DNA of 64,000 bases from Methylobacter sp. KS41 (GCA_002862125.1 PHSP01000001.1:2080501-2144500), one strand, 5' to 3'. Positions 27,555 through 37,173 are shown, counted from the stretch's first letter. Made by a program: numbers and translations. The notes: generated by a model not told the origin, from the letters alone.

Positions 27555-28352
27555 GTGGTTATGGTCATGTCAGATACTGTTAAAAGCCGGGCGGAAACGC
27601 CGCAGAGTTTACTAGCCCAATGGCATGAAGATGTCCACTGTGTTTTTGGCCGCGATCCCGCTGCGCATAGCGTCTGGGAAATATTATTGACCTATTCGGG
27701 TGTCCATGCAGTGCTGATGCATAGGATAAGTCACCGGTTATGGAAAGCTAACTGGAAATTGACTGCAAGAATTTTAGCCACTTTTAGCAAAATGTTCACA
27801 AATGTTGAAATTCATCCGGGCGCTACCATAGGCAGACGTTTATTCATCGATCATGCGTTAGGCGTGGTGATCGGAGAAACCACCGAGATAGGCAATGATG
27901 TCACTTTATATCACGGAGTGACTTTGGGCGGCACGACCTGGAACAAGGAAAAACGCCATCCAACATTGGGTGATAATGTGCTGGTGGGTTCGGGAGCCAA
28001 AGTTCTCGGGGCAATTACCTTAGGAAATAATGCCCGTATAGGCGCCAATTCAGTAGTCGTTAAAGATGTGCCGGCTTGTTGCACGGTAGTAGGCATTCCG
28101 GGACGGGTAATACAAACCAAAGGCGCCAAAATTCAGAACAGGCATGGTATTGACCTGGATCATCATTTGATTCCAGATCCGGTTGGCAAGGCTATAGCCT
28201 GTCTTATAGAAAGAATTGACGAGCTTGAAGCCAAACAAACCGGATTATCGAAGGTAATAGTCGAAGAAGATTGTGATAATTGCGAAGCGGAAAGCGTCTG
28301 CGTTCCCAGAAAAGAAAAAGAAAGTCCGGTAAAGCTGGCGGCGAGGGTTTAA
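27555..28352 (+). CDS. cysE: Serine O-acetyltransferase of the nif cluster (CysE/NifP)
   Basis: About 265 residues from the GTG at 27555, which has AGGAG nine bases upstream; ATG codons follow at 27561 and 27567, and the frame is open back to 27447. The N-terminal helical part ([24 protein letters not shown]) and the left-handed hexapeptide helix ([44 protein letters not shown]) with the catalytic His-Asp are complete. It makes O-acetylserine for cysteine, feeding NifS. The C-terminal tail is longer than housekeeping CysE and has a [10 protein letters not shown] cysteine group. Confidence 0.93.
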   Translation: MVMVMSDTVKSRAETPQSLLAQWHEDVHCVFGRDPAAHSVWEILLTYSGVHAVLMHRISHRLWKANWKLTARILATFSKMFTNVEIHPGATIGRRLFIDHALGVVIGETTEIGNDVTLYHGVTLGGTTWNKEKRHPTLGDNVLVGSGAKVLGAITLGNNARIGANSVVVKDVPACCTVVGIPGRVIQTKGAKIQNRHGIDLDHHLIPDPVGKAIACLIERIDELEAKQTGLSKVIVEEDCDNCEAESVCVPRKEKESPVKLAARV

Positions 28353-28886
28353 ATGGATCTGTTGGATTTTGAAGCGCAAGGTTTATATTTTGAAGAACCT
28401 GATGTCGCGGGAGTTAAAGAAATGATAGCTGACGCCGCCGAAAACTATGCGACGGGTGATGCCGAACTGCCATTACTGAAAGCTTATTTTCTCGCGCCTG
28501 AATCGTTGAACGTATTGGTTGCCCTGAATCGTTTCTACTATTACCAGCACCGCCTGGAAGACGCGCTGCTTGCAACCCTTAAAGCTCTGACCGTTATTAG
28601 GCCTTTAATCAATTTTCCAGAGGATTGGCGCGATTTGCAACAAAGCCATATCAATGATACCCCGGCGGTTTTATTAACTCAGGTCAGGTTATATTTGTTT
28701 ACGTTAAAAGCGATCGGTTTTTTAAACATGCGTTTGGAGCGTCTGGATTTAAGTCAGAGCATTTTTGAAAAACTGGTGGGATTGGACAGCAAGGATAGGA
28801 TTGGCGCAAGAGGATTGCTGGAATTGGTTATCAAACGTAAAGAAGACCATGCAAAAATTTCAATAAAGGAACATGATCATGTTTAA
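28353..28886 (+). CDS. Helical TPR-like protein of the nif cluster
   Basis: 177 residues, starting right after the cysE stop. Predicted all-helical with a repeat-like pattern (LNVLVALNRFYYYQHRLEDALLATLKAL; YLFTLKAIGFLNMRLERLDLSQSIFEKLVGLD) reminiscent of two to three TPRs. No catalytic motif. Such an ORF is found at this place in other nif clusters of the nifV-cysE-nifW type, so a scaffold role in nitrogenase maturation is plausible but unproven. Confidence 0.7.
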   Translation: MDLLDFEAQGLYFEEPDVAGVKEMIADAAENYATGDAELPLLKAYFLAPESLNVLVALNRFYYYQHRLEDALLATLKALTVIRPLINFPEDWRDLQQSHINDTPAVLLTQVRLYLFTLKAIGFLNMRLERLDLSQSIFEKLVGLDSKDRIGARGLLELVIKRKEDHAKISIKEHDHV

Positions 28887-28989
28887 AGCGATAACGGATT
28901 CATTATTGACCATCATCGCCTTCGCGGCGTTTGTTATTCTGGCAATCTACCTGCTAATCCAGGATCCTTCGTTAGTTGGCCCTATTTAA
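28879..28989 (+). CDS. Single-helix membrane miniprotein in the nif operon
   Basis: 36 residues; ATG at 28879 overlaps the preceding stop by eight bases and has AAAGGA before it. LLTIIAFAAFVILAIYLLI (residues 9-27) is a clear transmembrane helix, followed by a short QDPSLVGPI tail. Too short for most gene callers. Position between the TPR-like gene and nifW suggests a membrane-tethered partner; function unknown. Confidence 0.6.
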   Translation: MFKAITDSLLTIIAFAAFVILAIYLLIQDPSLVGPI

Positions 28990-29004
28990 TAACCGGAGAA
29001 CCCC

Positions 29005-29319
29005 ATGAGTTTTGAAGAAGAAATGGAAGAGCTGGAATCAGCCGAAGATTTTTTACAATATTTTCAACTTGAGTATGTGCAGAGCGTGGTGCATGTTAAC
29101 CGCTTGCATATTCTGCAACGTTTTCATGATTATTTACAAAAGGCCGGCAATGAAATGCCTGAAAATGAACCTGCAAAGCGAGCTGTCTACAGTAAATTGC
29201 TGATGCGCGCCTATCAGGATTTTGTCGAGTCCGATGCGCAAACCGAAAAAGTCTTCAAGGTATTTGCCATGGGCGAGCCGCAAACTGCGTTCGTTCCACT
29301 CGGTGATATAAAAACATGA
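29005..29319 (+). CDS. nifW: NifW nitrogenase-stabilising protein
   Basis: 104 residues with the family pattern: LESAEDFLQYFQLEY, VVHVNRLHILQRFHDYL, AYQDFVESDAQTEKVFKVF. NifW binds the MoFe protein during maturation and protects it from oxygen. ATG has a good site (CCGGAGAA); the end overlaps nifZ by four bases. Confidence 0.95.
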   Translation: MSFEEEMEELESAEDFLQYFQLEYVQSVVHVNRLHILQRFHDYLQKAGNEMPENEPAKRAVYSKLLMRAYQDFVESDAQTEKVFKVFAMGEPQTAFVPLGDIKT

Positions 29320-29795
29320 ACCCCGATCGCTACGACGAAGGACGGTTTGAGTTTGGCGAAACGGTCCGGGTCACCAGAAATGTCCGTAACGACGGCACTT
29401 ATCCGGGGATGGATGTAGGCATTTTGCTAGTTCGCCGGGGCAGCGTGGGCAATATTCTTAATGTCGGCACTTTTTTACAAGACCAGGTAATTTATACCGT
29501 CCATTTCCTGAATGTTGACCGGATGGTAGGCTGCCGGCTGGAAGAGCTGATCGGCGGAGATGAACCATGGAACCCTAGCCGCTTTGAGTTTAGAGACAAG
29601 GTTGTTTGTAATATTGATTTAGGAGTCCAGGGCAACATCCTGTTTCCAAAGGGCACTGAAGGGGAAGTATTTAAGGTGATCAGGGACAGTGAAAAGATTC
29701 AATACCATGTCGCTTTTCATGGTAGAACCTTGCAGGTGCCTGAGCCGGCGCTTGATCCTGCGCACCCTGGATCATTCAATGAGCCAGAGAATTGA
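29316..29795 (+). CDS. nifZ: NifZ, two-domain form
   Basis: 159 residues. The first NifZ repeat (EFGETVRVTRNVRNDGTYPG ... YTVHFLNVDRMVGCRLEEL) is complete and a second, weaker SH3-like repeat follows (FEFRDKVVCNIDLGVQGNILFPKGTEGEV). Involved in the second step of P-cluster formation. Coupled to nifW and one base before nifM. Confidence 0.93.
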   Translation: MNPDRYDEGRFEFGETVRVTRNVRNDGTYPGMDVGILLVRRGSVGNILNVGTFLQDQVIYTVHFLNVDRMVGCRLEELIGGDEPWNPSRFEFRDKVVCNIDLGVQGNILFPKGTEGEVFKVIRDSEKIQYHVAFHGRTLQVPEPALDPAHPGSFNEPEN

Positions 29796-29796
29796 T

Positions 29797-30654
29797 ATGA
29801 GCACGTCTACTATGTCTGTCCAGACAGATCCTTATACTTTGTTAAGAGCGTCCCTGACGCTATTTAAAAAGAAACCTGATGAATTGCAGGAGGAGGAATT
29901 AAGAAAAGCGGAAGTTCAGGCTATCAACGAGTTTAAAATCGAAAACCGGGTCCTAAGCTCGCCGGAAGCTGGAGCAGTCATTATTTCAGACGAGGAAATA
30001 GCAGCCGCTTATCAGGAAATCCGCGATCGTTATGAGGATGATGCGTCATTTTTCAATGATCTGAAAAAAAACCATCTTGACAATGATAGTCTCCGGGCCG
30101 CACTTTATCGCCAGTGCCGGGTAAATGTGGCTATGGAACTGATAGCTTCGCGCGCTCCCGATGTCAGCGATGTAGAGATAGGCATTTACTACCATTTGCA
30201 CCCGGACCAGTTTAACCGGCCTGAACTGCGTGAAGCCTGCCATATATATATCAGCATTAATTCTGACTATCCTGAAAACACCCGCGAAAACGCATTCTCC
30301 AGAATGCAGGAAATCCAAGTAAAACTGCAAAAGAAACCTTATAAATTTGCTGATTTAGCCTTAAAGCATTCTGAATGCCCGACTTCGCTGCAAGGAGGAG
30401 TTCTGGGTTTAGTTCCGCGCGGCAAGCTTTATCCGGAACTGGATGCCGCGCTTTTTAGCATAAAAGCAGGCGAAGTGAGTGAAATTGTCGAATCGGAAAT
30501 AGGTTTTCACCTGGTTATGTGCAAGCAAATTCAAAAGGCGGAAACTTTGTCCTTGCAAAAAGCGTCACCAAAAATTCGTCAAGTAATGAAAGAACGTTCC
30601 CGGCTAACTTGTCAGCGTGCATGGTTAGCCAGTTTAGGAATGGGAATGAAATAG
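29797..30654 (+). CDS. nifM: NifM peptidyl-prolyl isomerase (parvulin type)
   Basis: 285 residues from the ATG at 29797, one base after the nifZ stop; an ATG at 29779 overlapping nifZ is the alternative. The N-terminal half is helical; residues about 150-265 form a parvulin domain (REACHIYIS, SECPTSLQGGVLGLVPRGKLYPELDAALFSIKAGEVSEIVESEIGFHLVM). NifM is needed to fold the Fe protein NifH. Confidence 0.94.
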   Translation: MSTSTMSVQTDPYTLLRASLTLFKKKPDELQEEELRKAEVQAINEFKIENRVLSSPEAGAVIISDEEIAAAYQEIRDRYEDDASFFNDLKKNHLDNDSLRAALYRQCRVNVAMELIASRAPDVSDVEIGIYYHLHPDQFNRPELREACHIYISINSDYPENTRENAFSRMQEIQVKLQKKPYKFADLALKHSECPTSLQGGVLGLVPRGKLYPELDAALFSIKAGEVSEIVESEIGFHLVMCKQIQKAETLSLQKASPKIRQVMKERSRLTCQRAWLASLGMGMK

Positions 30655-30737
30655 CATGAGCATTTTGACGCAGGATTATCATACATGTTTCAGTTATAAA
30701 ATTACCGCTCCTTAGCCCCAATAGCAGAGGATTTACC

Positions 30738-32012
30738 ATGAGCGACAAAGAAATCAAACACTGTTCCTTTTGCGGCATTGCTCAATCCGCAACAGTACCC
30801 TTGATTGCAGGTAGCGAGGGTTATATTTGCGGCGATTGCGTTTTATTAGCCAATCAGGTCGTCAGCAATTGGAACCGGAAAAAAGAGCTTTCTGAAATGC
30901 AGGGACCTTTACCCATCCCGGCAAAAATTAAGGAGTACCTTGATCAATATATTATTGGTCAGGACCTGGCTAAGGAAATTCTGTCAGTTGCTGTTTATAA
31001 CCATTACAAACGGCTCAAACATGAAAGCGGCAACGCCGGGTTGGGTGAATACGACAAGGATGTTGAAATCGGCAAATCCAATATTCTGTTGATAGGTCCG
31101 TCCGGGACTGGCAAGACATTATTAGCCAGCACCCTGGCTAAAATCGTCGGCGTCCCTTTCGTGGTTGCGGATGCCACAACACTGACTCAGGCGGGTTATG
31201 TCGGAGATGATGTAGAAAATATCCTGGTCAGGTTGCTGGATGTTGCTGAAGGCAATATGACCAACGCGGAATGGGGTATTGTCTATCTGGATGAAGTTGA
31301 CAAAATTGCCCGCAGTCCGGAGCAACAAACCGGAACGCGCGATGTTTCCGGAGAAGGCGTGCAGCAGGCCTTACTAAGACTGGTCGAAGGCTCTCATGTT
31401 AAAGTTTCCGGGAAAGGTCAACGTAACAAGGATGGCGAAACCACCATTGACACGCGCAACATTTTATTTATTGCCGGCGGTTCATTTCCCGGACTGGAAA
31501 AATATGTAGAAAAACGCCTGGCGCCAACCAACTCCGCCATCGGTTTCCATGCCGAAGTTAATAATCCAGCTGACAAGCCCGAACTTGAGGCGCTGCTTAA
31601 TGCCACGCAGCCAAATGATTTGCGTAAATTTGGCTTGATTCCTGAATTCATTGGCCGGTTTCCGGTGCTCGCACCGCTTGAACCCCTCGATATAGATTCA
31701 TTGATTAAGGTATTAACAGAGCCTAAAAATGCACTGGTTCGCCAGTATCAACAACTGTTTGCCTACGAAGGCGTGGGATTGACCTTTGAACAGGAAGCGC
31801 TGGTTGAAATCGCCAAAAAAGCCATAGAGCGTGAAACCGGAGCGCGCGGGCTGCGCAGTATTATGGAACAGATACTCAGAAGGACCATGTTTGAAATTCC
31901 CTCCTGTGATGATGTTGAGCAATGCATTATTGATGCCGAGGTCATCAGAGGCGAAGGTGAAATCAGACTGATCAGAAAAGATGAAATCAAACTCAGGCAA
32001 CAGGCAGGTTAA
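30738..32012 (+). CDS. clpX: ClpX-type AAA+ unfoldase in the nif operon
   Basis: 424 residues with an N-terminal C4 zinc finger (HCSFCG, YICGDC), Walker A GPSGTGKT, Walker [12 protein letters not shown] and the ClpX C-terminal small domain ([14 protein letters not shown]). This placement after nifM matches the Azotobacter cluster, where the nif-linked ClpX is a second copy beside the housekeeping one. Expected role: degrade or remodel nif proteins with ClpP. The housekeeping gene is not in the window. Confidence 0.95.
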   Translation: MSDKEIKHCSFCGIAQSATVPLIAGSEGYICGDCVLLANQVVSNWNRKKELSEMQGPLPIPAKIKEYLDQYIIGQDLAKEILSVAVYNHYKRLKHESGNAGLGEYDKDVEIGKSNILLIGPSGTGKTLLASTLAKIVGVPFVVADATTLTQAGYVGDDVENILVRLLDVAEGNMTNAEWGIVYLDEVDKIARSPEQQTGTRDVSGEGVQQALLRLVEGSHVKVSGKGQRNKDGETTIDTRNILFIAGGSFPGLEKYVEKRLAPTNSAIGFHAEVNNPADKPELEALLNATQPNDLRKFGLIPEFIGRFPVLAPLEPLDIDSLIKVLTEPKNALVRQYQQLFAYEGVGLTFEQEALVEIAKKAIERETGARGLRSIMEQILRRTMFEIPSCDDVEQCIIDAEVIRGEGEIRLIRKDEIKLRQQAG

Positions 32013-32097
32013 CGCCGGGTAACTTCCGTTCTTTTCACTTCCACCGCCAATGTGAGCGGACAAAATAACAAAATCAACCTAATCAATGGTGAACCTT

Positions 32098-32709
32098 ATG
32101 AAGACCGAAGAAAAAATTCGCATTCAACTAGCGACCAACCCGATCATTATTTATATGAAAGGAATACCGACTGATCCTCAATGCGGATTTTCAGCCAAAT
32201 CGGTAGGCATACTGAATGCCACCCATATTCCCTATGCCTATGTGAATGTTCTGGCAGCGCCGTTCATCCGGGAAAAATTGCCGAGTATTTCTCGCTGGCC
32301 GACCTTTCCGCAGCTGTTTGTTAACGGCGAACTGGTTGGCGGCTGCGATATCATTGAAGAAATGTCAAACAACGGCAGTTTGTTATCCCTGTTAACAGCT
32401 GCGGCGCCCAAGAAAGAAACAGCAAATGACGCATTATCCAATAGTCATGTCGAACAACTGGTGCAACAAGGCCTTCCAGGCGCAAAAGTTCTGGTCGAAG
32501 GCGAAGGCTGTGATTTAGTGATTGTCGTTGTAAGCGAACAATTCGTTGATTTACCCCTGGTTAAAAAACAACAGTTGGTTATGGCAACGTTGGCAGAGCC
32601 TTTAGCATCCGGAAAACTCCATGCTGTCAGCATTAAAGCTTATACCCCTGATGAATGGCTCGACAAACAGCTAAGCAAGGAAACCGGACTGCTGCAAATA
32701 CAGTTGTAA
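32098..32709 (+). CDS. Monothiol glutaredoxin fused to a BolA/IbaG domain
   Basis: 203 residues from the ATG at 32098 (GGTGA six bases before it); the ATG at 32086 has no ribosome site. Residues 1-100 are a Grx4-type monothiol glutaredoxin with CGFS at 29-32 and the GSH-binding WPTFPQLFVNGELVGGCDI. Residues 115-190 are a BolA/IbaG domain (GCDLVIVVVSEQF, then LHAVSIKAYTPDEW with the conserved His175). The two families normally form a complex bridging a [2Fe-2S] cluster through Grx Cys, glutathione and BolA His; here they share one chain. A His usual after GC in IbaG is Asp here. Position suggests Fe-S delivery or sensing for nitrogenase. Confidence 0.9.
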   Translation: MKTEEKIRIQLATNPIIIYMKGIPTDPQCGFSAKSVGILNATHIPYAYVNVLAAPFIREKLPSISRWPTFPQLFVNGELVGGCDIIEEMSNNGSLLSLLTAAAPKKETANDALSNSHVEQLVQQGLPGAKVLVEGEGCDLVIVVVSEQFVDLPLVKKQQLVMATLAEPLASGKLHAVSIKAYTPDEWLDKQLSKETGLLQIQL

Positions 32710-32871
32710 CAACCCGGTATACAGCGATTGCTCCGCCAAAAGCCCAAAATAATCGGGGTATTTTGCCTTTTGAGGTAACTCTCCGGCTCCGGGTATTTCT
32801 GAGATTTTTTGATCATTTCGCTGGTCAATCGATTTTTCCAGAAAAATGAAGCGACACACATTGAGGAATTT

Positions 32872-33408
32872 ATGGCCAAAGTAGGTATATTTTTTGGGAC
32901 TGATACGGGAAATACCCGGCGTGTTGCAAAAGATATTGCAACCGCACTGGGTTCGGCTATCGCCGCTAAACCGGTGAATATACGCAATGCCAGCGTGGCT
33001 GATTTGCTGGCTTACGATAACCTGATTTTAGGCACTCCCACTTATGGCGAAGGACTGTTGCCCGGTCTATCAAGCGGTAACGCCACGGAAAGTTGGGAGG
33101 AGTTCTTGCCAACCTTGTCGGGACAGGATTTTAGCGGGAAAAAGGTGGCGATTTATGGCCTGGGTAATCAAAAAAGCTATCCTGCCGAATTCGTTAATGC
33201 CGTATTTTATTTATATGAACAGTTTGAACAATGCGGCGCCACAATAATTGGCGAATGGTCGGCTGAAGGTTATAACTATAAAGCCTCCAAAGCTGTCGTT
33301 GACGGAAACTTTGTAGGTCTGGTCCTGGATCAGGAAAATCAGAAAGAACTTACCCCGGACAGATTGAATGCCTGGTTAAAAATGCTGACCAAGGCTTGGA
33401 ATTATTAA
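32872..33408 (+). CDS. nifF: NifF-type long-chain flavodoxin
   Basis: 178 residues from the ATG at 32872 with GAGGAA before it. FMN phosphate loop GIFFGTDTGNTRRVAKDIA, the 50s loop GTPTYGEG and the 90s loop YGLGNQKSYPAEF are complete, and the extra strand of long-chain flavodoxins is present. It carries electrons to the Fe protein NifH. Confidence 0.95.
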   Translation: MAKVGIFFGTDTGNTRRVAKDIATALGSAIAAKPVNIRNASVADLLAYDNLILGTPTYGEGLLPGLSSGNATESWEEFLPTLSGQDFSGKKVAIYGLGNQKSYPAEFVNAVFYLYEQFEQCGATIIGEWSAEGYNYKASKAVVDGNFVGLVLDQENQKELTPDRLNAWLKMLTKAWNY

Positions 33409-33459
33409 TAACTTAAAGTCACTGACATTTCCCCGCTTAATATTAAGTCAGGATCAGCT

Positions 33460-33825
33460 ATGGCAAATGATAAATTGAATCCGGCCTGTACCCGTCGCGA
33501 ACTGCATGAAGCAAATTTTTTAATTCGCCATATTCAGTTTAAGAAGTTGCCAACCTCGGCTATTATTTTTGCTTTTGAAGATAACGCATACGCGTACATC
33601 AACCATTGCATGCACATGCACAGACCCTTAAACTGTGAAGAGGATGCTATTTTTGATGATACTGGAAAATATCTCCGCTGCTCCATGCATGGCTTCATCT
33701 TTGACCCCAAAACGGGAGAGTGCCGGAGCCCGGTTTGTTTTGGGCAACGCTTGCAAGCACTCCGTCTGAAAGAAATTGATGGCGCTCTTTATTTTGCCGA
33801 AAAGCATCTGACGCTTATCGAGTGA
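33460..33825 (+). CDS. Rieske-type [2Fe-2S] ferredoxin in the nif cluster
   Basis: 121 residues. Cluster ligands are HCMHMH near residue 48 and YLRCSMHGFIFDP near 72, a Rieske C-x-H ... C-x2-H pattern; no membrane anchor or signal, so cytoplasmic. Resembles the Rieske subunit of ring-hydroxylating systems. In nif operons such a protein may carry electrons or sense oxygen, but this is not established. Confidence 0.88.
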   Translation: MANDKLNPACTRRELHEANFLIRHIQFKKLPTSAIIFAFEDNAYAYINHCMHMHRPLNCEEDAIFDDTGKYLRCSMHGFIFDPKTGECRSPVCFGQRLQALRLKEIDGALYFAEKHLTLIE

Positions 33826-33836
33826 CGGGGTTTACC

Positions 33837-34274
33837 ATGATAGAAGAATTAGCGGTCGTCGTAAAAATAGAAAACCATCAGGTTTGGGTCGAGGCAGGAC
33901 AAAATAGTGCGTGCGGAGGATGCCAGCAAAAAAAGTCGTGCTCAAGCAACGCACTCGGCAGCGTTTTAAAGAAGAAGTCAGTACCCGTGGATAGCGGCAT
34001 TCAATTGAAAACAGGTGATCAGGTCATGGTCGCAATCGATGAAACCATGTTGTTACGAGCTTCCCTTTTATTGTATCTGGCGCCTTTAATAGCTCTGTTT
34101 ACAGGCGCCGGAATTGCCGACTGGCTGTTGGCGGATAATGCCAGGTATGCTGATTTATGGATTGCCGGCTGTGGCTTACTGGGTTTTGTATTTTCGCTGT
34201 GGCTGATTAACACTGCGCAAAATTTGTTATCCCTTAACTATTATGCTCGGCCTGTCGTAGTAAGGAAGCTTTAA
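33837..34274 (+). CDS. rseC: RseC/MucC-family membrane protein (SoxR-reducing system type)
   Basis: 145 residues from the ATG at 33837; a GTG at 33822 overlaps the previous gene and is less likely. The N-terminal cytoplasmic part has the Cys motif SACGGCQQKKSCSS, and two membrane helices follow at about 78-100 and 108-128. In E. coli RseC works with the Rsx/Rnf electron-transfer complex. Rnf feeds nitrogenase in many diazotrophs, so this copy may serve a Rnf complex coded elsewhere. Confidence 0.82.
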   Translation: MIEELAVVVKIENHQVWVEAGQNSACGGCQQKKSCSSNALGSVLKKKSVPVDSGIQLKTGDQVMVAIDETMLLRASLLLYLAPLIALFTGAGIADWLLADNARYADLWIAGCGLLGFVFSLWLINTAQNLLSLNYYARPVVVRKL

Positions 34275-34288
34275 CTCTTCGTGCCATT

Positions 34289-34585
34289 ATGAATGTTTGG
34301 GCAATTGATAAAGACCTGCCGCTTAAGCACCTGTTATTGGAACTAGTTCATCGTTATGGTGAAAATACGCTGGCGTTGAACACTCAGGAACAGCACTTTC
34401 AAGCCATTAATCTGTGTACGCTTAACGATCCGGCACTTTCTGCCTATATTTACACCTTTGGACAGAACGCAGGACGTTATGGGATTGACCTGAGGTATCC
34501 CATTTCCGCACATAATATTGTCGGTGAAAATGAAAACCTGACCTTGGAGCAAATAATAGATATTATTTCTACTCATCTTTTTTAA
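34289..34585 (+). CDS. Hypothetical protein of the nif operon
   Basis: 98 residues, alpha/beta composition, no Cys clusters, signal or membrane helix. Recognisable stretches are KHLLLELVHRYGENTLALN and AGRYGIDLRYPISAHN. It lies 14 bases after rseC and 12 before the next gene, so it belongs to the same transcript. Not recognised. Confidence 0.6.
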   Translation: MNVWAIDKDLPLKHLLLELVHRYGENTLALNTQEQHFQAINLCTLNDPALSAYIYTFGQNAGRYGIDLRYPISAHNIVGENENLTLEQIIDIISTHLF

Positions 34586-34597
34586 ATCTCGCCCACC

Positions 34598-34909
34598 ATG
34601 AATCCAGAACAACAAAATCACGCGAGCATGGGTACGTGCCGCTATTTCGTCACTTACAGCGGCATCAAACTTCCCCTTAAGCTGGTCAACGAAATAACGG
34701 AAGCCGGTTTAAATAATCGAAACACCTATTACCGTGGCTATTTTGATGCTCAGGACAGAATATTGCTTTGCCAGAAAATTGTTTATGGCGAAGTTGAATC
34801 CTGGCATCAATACCAATATTACGGCAATGGTGTTTTAAAACACGCGCAAATAGCCGAAGATGAGGAAGTCAGGGAGGTTCATTTTAATGAGTCGGGTGAA
34901 ATGGTGTAA
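34598..34909 (+). CDS. Nif-operon conserved protein (DUF6156-like)
   Basis: 103 residues. The pattern YFVTYSGIKLPLKLVNEI ... NRNTYYRGYFDAQDRI ... KIVYGEVESWHQYQYYGNGVLKHAQI looks like a small beta-rich domain that I associate with DUF6156 proteins near nif genes; the family name is from memory. MORN-like antiparallel strands are likely. Last gene before the operon terminator. Confidence 0.6.
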   Translation: MNPEQQNHASMGTCRYFVTYSGIKLPLKLVNEITEAGLNNRNTYYRGYFDAQDRILLCQKIVYGEVESWHQYQYYGNGVLKHAQIAEDEEVREVHFNESGEMV

Positions 34910-35033
34910 CCCGGTACGTATCAATAAAATATCACGCAGCCAGGATGATTAGTTTAATCTAATAGTAGGGGCGGCGTAACAGCGCTTAAGTCGGGCATAC
35001 CCGCAAAGGTCGGTAAAATTAACAGGCATAAAA

Positions 35034-35058
35034 AAGGCTTATCATTTGATAAGCCTTT
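35034..35058. terminator. Bidirectional hairpin terminator
   Basis: AAGGCTTATC-ATTTG-GATAAGCCTT type stem with A-run before and T-run after. It ends the nif operon on the + strand and the tRNA/gltX side on the - strand. Confidence 0.85.
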
Positions 35059-35065
35059 TATTTTA

Positions 35066-35141
35066 TGGCGTCCCCAAGGGGGTTCGAACCCCTGTTACCG
35101 CCGTGAAAGGGCAGTGTCCTAGGCCGCTAGACGATGGGGAC
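35066..35141 (-). tRNA. tRNA-Glu (anticodon TTC)
   Basis: 76 bases with encoded CCA. Acceptor GTCCCC/GGGGAC, anticodon loop CTTTCAC, T-loop TTCGAAC. The anticodon stem has one U-G wobble pair. Its synthetase gene gltX follows 150 bases away. Confidence 0.95.
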
Positions 35142-35166
35142 TAGCAATTTCATCAGCTTATCTTTC

Positions 35167-35242
35167 TGGTGGAGCCAAGCGGAATCGAACCGCTGACCTC
35201 AACACTGCCAGTGTTGCGCTCTACCAATTGAGCTATGGCCCC
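35167..35242 (-). tRNA. tRNA-Ala (anticodon GGC)
   Basis: 76 bases with encoded CCA. Acceptor GGGGCCA start with the tRNA-Ala G3-U70 identity pair expected region, anticodon loop CTGGCAG, T-arm GGTTCGATTCC. It is read just upstream of tRNA-Glu and probably from the same transcript. Confidence 0.92.
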
Positions 35243-35288
35243 ACGTAAAGAACCGGCATTTTACAGCAATTCCTCAGAAATTCCAATA

Positions 35289-36692
35289 TTAATTTAAAGT
35301 TCTTATGTAGTTGATGGCTTTTTCTATTCTAGCCAGAGTTTTTTCTTGCCCAAGCAACGACAAGGTGACGTCAATCGCCGGCGAAACAGCTGACCCGCAA
35401 ACAGCAACCCGTAAAGGCTGGGCCACTTTACCCAGATTAAGCCCCATGGTTTCGGCAAGGTTCACAACAATTTGATGCAATTTCTCGCCATTCCACTCGG
35501 TTACCCCCGCAAATTCATCATGTAAACGCGCTAAAACATGTTCTGAGCCAGTGGTAAAATTCTTTTTAACCGCTTTCTCATCATAGGAATCAAATTCTTT
35601 ATAGAAATAAACGCTGGCGGCTGCCATTTCGACCAGGGTTTTACTACGTTCTCTTTGCGCTTTTACGACTTCAATCAACGCCGGACCATCAGCCGGGTCA
35701 ATGCCCAACTGCCCGATATGCCAGCTTAAATGCCGCGCTACATGGGCAGGATCACTATTCATAATGTATTGATGGTTTAACCATAACAGCTTTTCCATGT
35801 TGAAAGCCGAGGCAGAAACATTGACATCTTCCAATTCGAAATACTCGACCATCTCGTCTATAGAGAATATTTCCTGATCGCCATGAGACCAGCCGAGACG
35901 AACCAGAAAATTCAGCAACGCTTCCGGCAAATAACCGTCATCACGAAACTGCATTACGCTCACCGCGCCGTGACGCTTGGATAAACGCGCGCCGTCAGGA
36001 CCCAGAATCATGGGTAAATGCGCATATTCAGGGAGTTCAGCGCCCAGTGCCTTAAGAATATTCATTTGCCTGGGCGTATTATTGATATGATCGTCTCCCC
36101 GGATAACATGGGTGACTTTCATGTCCATATCGTCAACGACAACAGTTAAATTATAGGTTGGCGTGCCGTCAGCCCTGGCGATAATCAAATCGTCCAGTTC
36201 TTTATTGGCAACCGTAATGTCGCCTTTAACAAGATCAGGGATGGTAACTACGCCATCAACCGGATTCTTGAAGCGTATGACCGGCTCCCTATCCAGTTGC
36301 GGCCCGCCCGAGTCTCTGCATTTACCGTTATAGCGCGGCTTTTCCTTATTGGCCATTTGTTCGGTGCGCAATTGCTCCAGCTCCTCTTTACTGCAATAAC
36401 AATAGTAGGCATCACCCTGAACCAGTAACTGCTGGATAATCTCTTTATATCGGTCAAAATGATGAGTTTGATAAAACGGCCCTGCATCATAATCCAGGCC
36501 CAGCCACGACATTCCTTCGAGAATGGCGTTAACCGATTCCTGAGTTGAACGTTCCAGATCGGTATCTTCAATACGTAAAATAAATTTTCCGCCGTGTTTG
36601 CGCGCATAAAGCCATGAAAACAAGGCGGTGCGAGCTCCGCCGACATGCAAATAACCCGTTGGACTCGGGGCAAAACGTGTTGTTATACTCAT
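35289..36692 (-). CDS. gltX: Glutamyl-tRNA synthetase
   Basis: 467 residues, full bacterial length. [20 protein letters not shown] carries the HIGH-type motif and [10 protein letters not shown] the KMSKS-type motif near residue 238; the C-terminal helical anticodon-binding domain is complete. It charges tRNA-Glu, whose gene lies downstream on the same strand. Confidence 0.97.
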   Translation of the reverse strand: MSITTRFAPSPTGYLHVGGARTALFSWLYARKHGGKFILRIEDTDLERSTQESVNAILEGMSWLGLDYDAGPFYQTHHFDRYKEIIQQLLVQGDAYYCYCSKEELEQLRTEQMANKEKPRYNGKCRDSGGPQLDREPVIRFKNPVDGVVTIPDLVKGDITVANKELDDLIIARADGTPTYNLTVVVDDMDMKVTHVIRGDDHINNTPRQMNILKALGAELPEYAHLPMILGPDGARLSKRHGAVSVMQFRDDGYLPEALLNFLVRLGWSHGDQEIFSIDEMVEYFELEDVNVSASAFNMEKLLWLNHQYIMNSDPAHVARHLSWHIGQLGIDPADGPALIEVVKAQRERSKTLVEMAAASVYFYKEFDSYDEKAVKKNFTTGSEHVLARLHDEFAGVTEWNGEKLHQIVVNLAETMGLNLGKVAQPLRVAVCGSAVSPAIDVTLSLLGQEKTLARIEKAINYIRTLN

Positions 36693-36699
36693 TGTAATA

Positions 36700-37173
36700 T
36701 TATTTCGTTAGTAAAATTCTTTTAGCGTATTCTGTCGGGATTTGCTTAGAGGCGCTTAAACGCATGCCTTGATAACTAAACGCGACACCGCCCTTGGCAA
36801 CGTCATTTTTACCCAAGATAGCCATGGAAGCGCTATTGCCCTGGGCTGCGGCTTTTTCGTACCACTTGATAGCCATTTTAACATCGCTTTTTACACCCAT
36901 GCCTCTATCATGCATTGCTGCGATTATTAGCTGAGCATCTACGTTCCCATGATTTGCGGATTTTAAAAACCACTCAGCCGCTTTTTGCTCATTTTTTTCA
37001 ACACCACTACCCAATAGATACATTGCACCAAGTCTGGCTTGCGCCTTGGCGTCGCCTTCCCCGGCTAATTTCTGAATATCCGGCTCTGCTGATAGCTCTG
37101 CCGCTTGTACATTCACGCACAGCGAAAAGAGACAAGAGAAAATAAATAATTTAAAAAGTTTAAACATTAACAA
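36700..37173 (-). CDS. Secreted Sel1-repeat protein
   Basis: 157 residues with a signal peptide ([21 protein letters not shown]) and about three Sel1 repeats ([63 protein letters not shown]). Such proteins are periplasmic binding scaffolds; partner unknown. It ends eight bases before gltX. A second ATG two codons in is an equally good start. Confidence 0.85.
   Translation of the reverse strand: MLMFKLFKLFIFSCLFSLCVNVQAAELSAEPDIQKLAGEGDAKAQARLGAMYLLGSGVEKNEQKAAEWFLKSANHGNVDAQLIIAAMHDRGMGVKSDVKMAIKWYEKAAAQGNSASMAILGKNDVAKGGVAFSYQGMRLSASKQIPTEYAKRILLTK

Noticed and set aside
32730-32760. Second sigma-54 promoter before nifF
   Set aside because: A GG...GC pair is present but the spacing is 12 instead of 10 bases.
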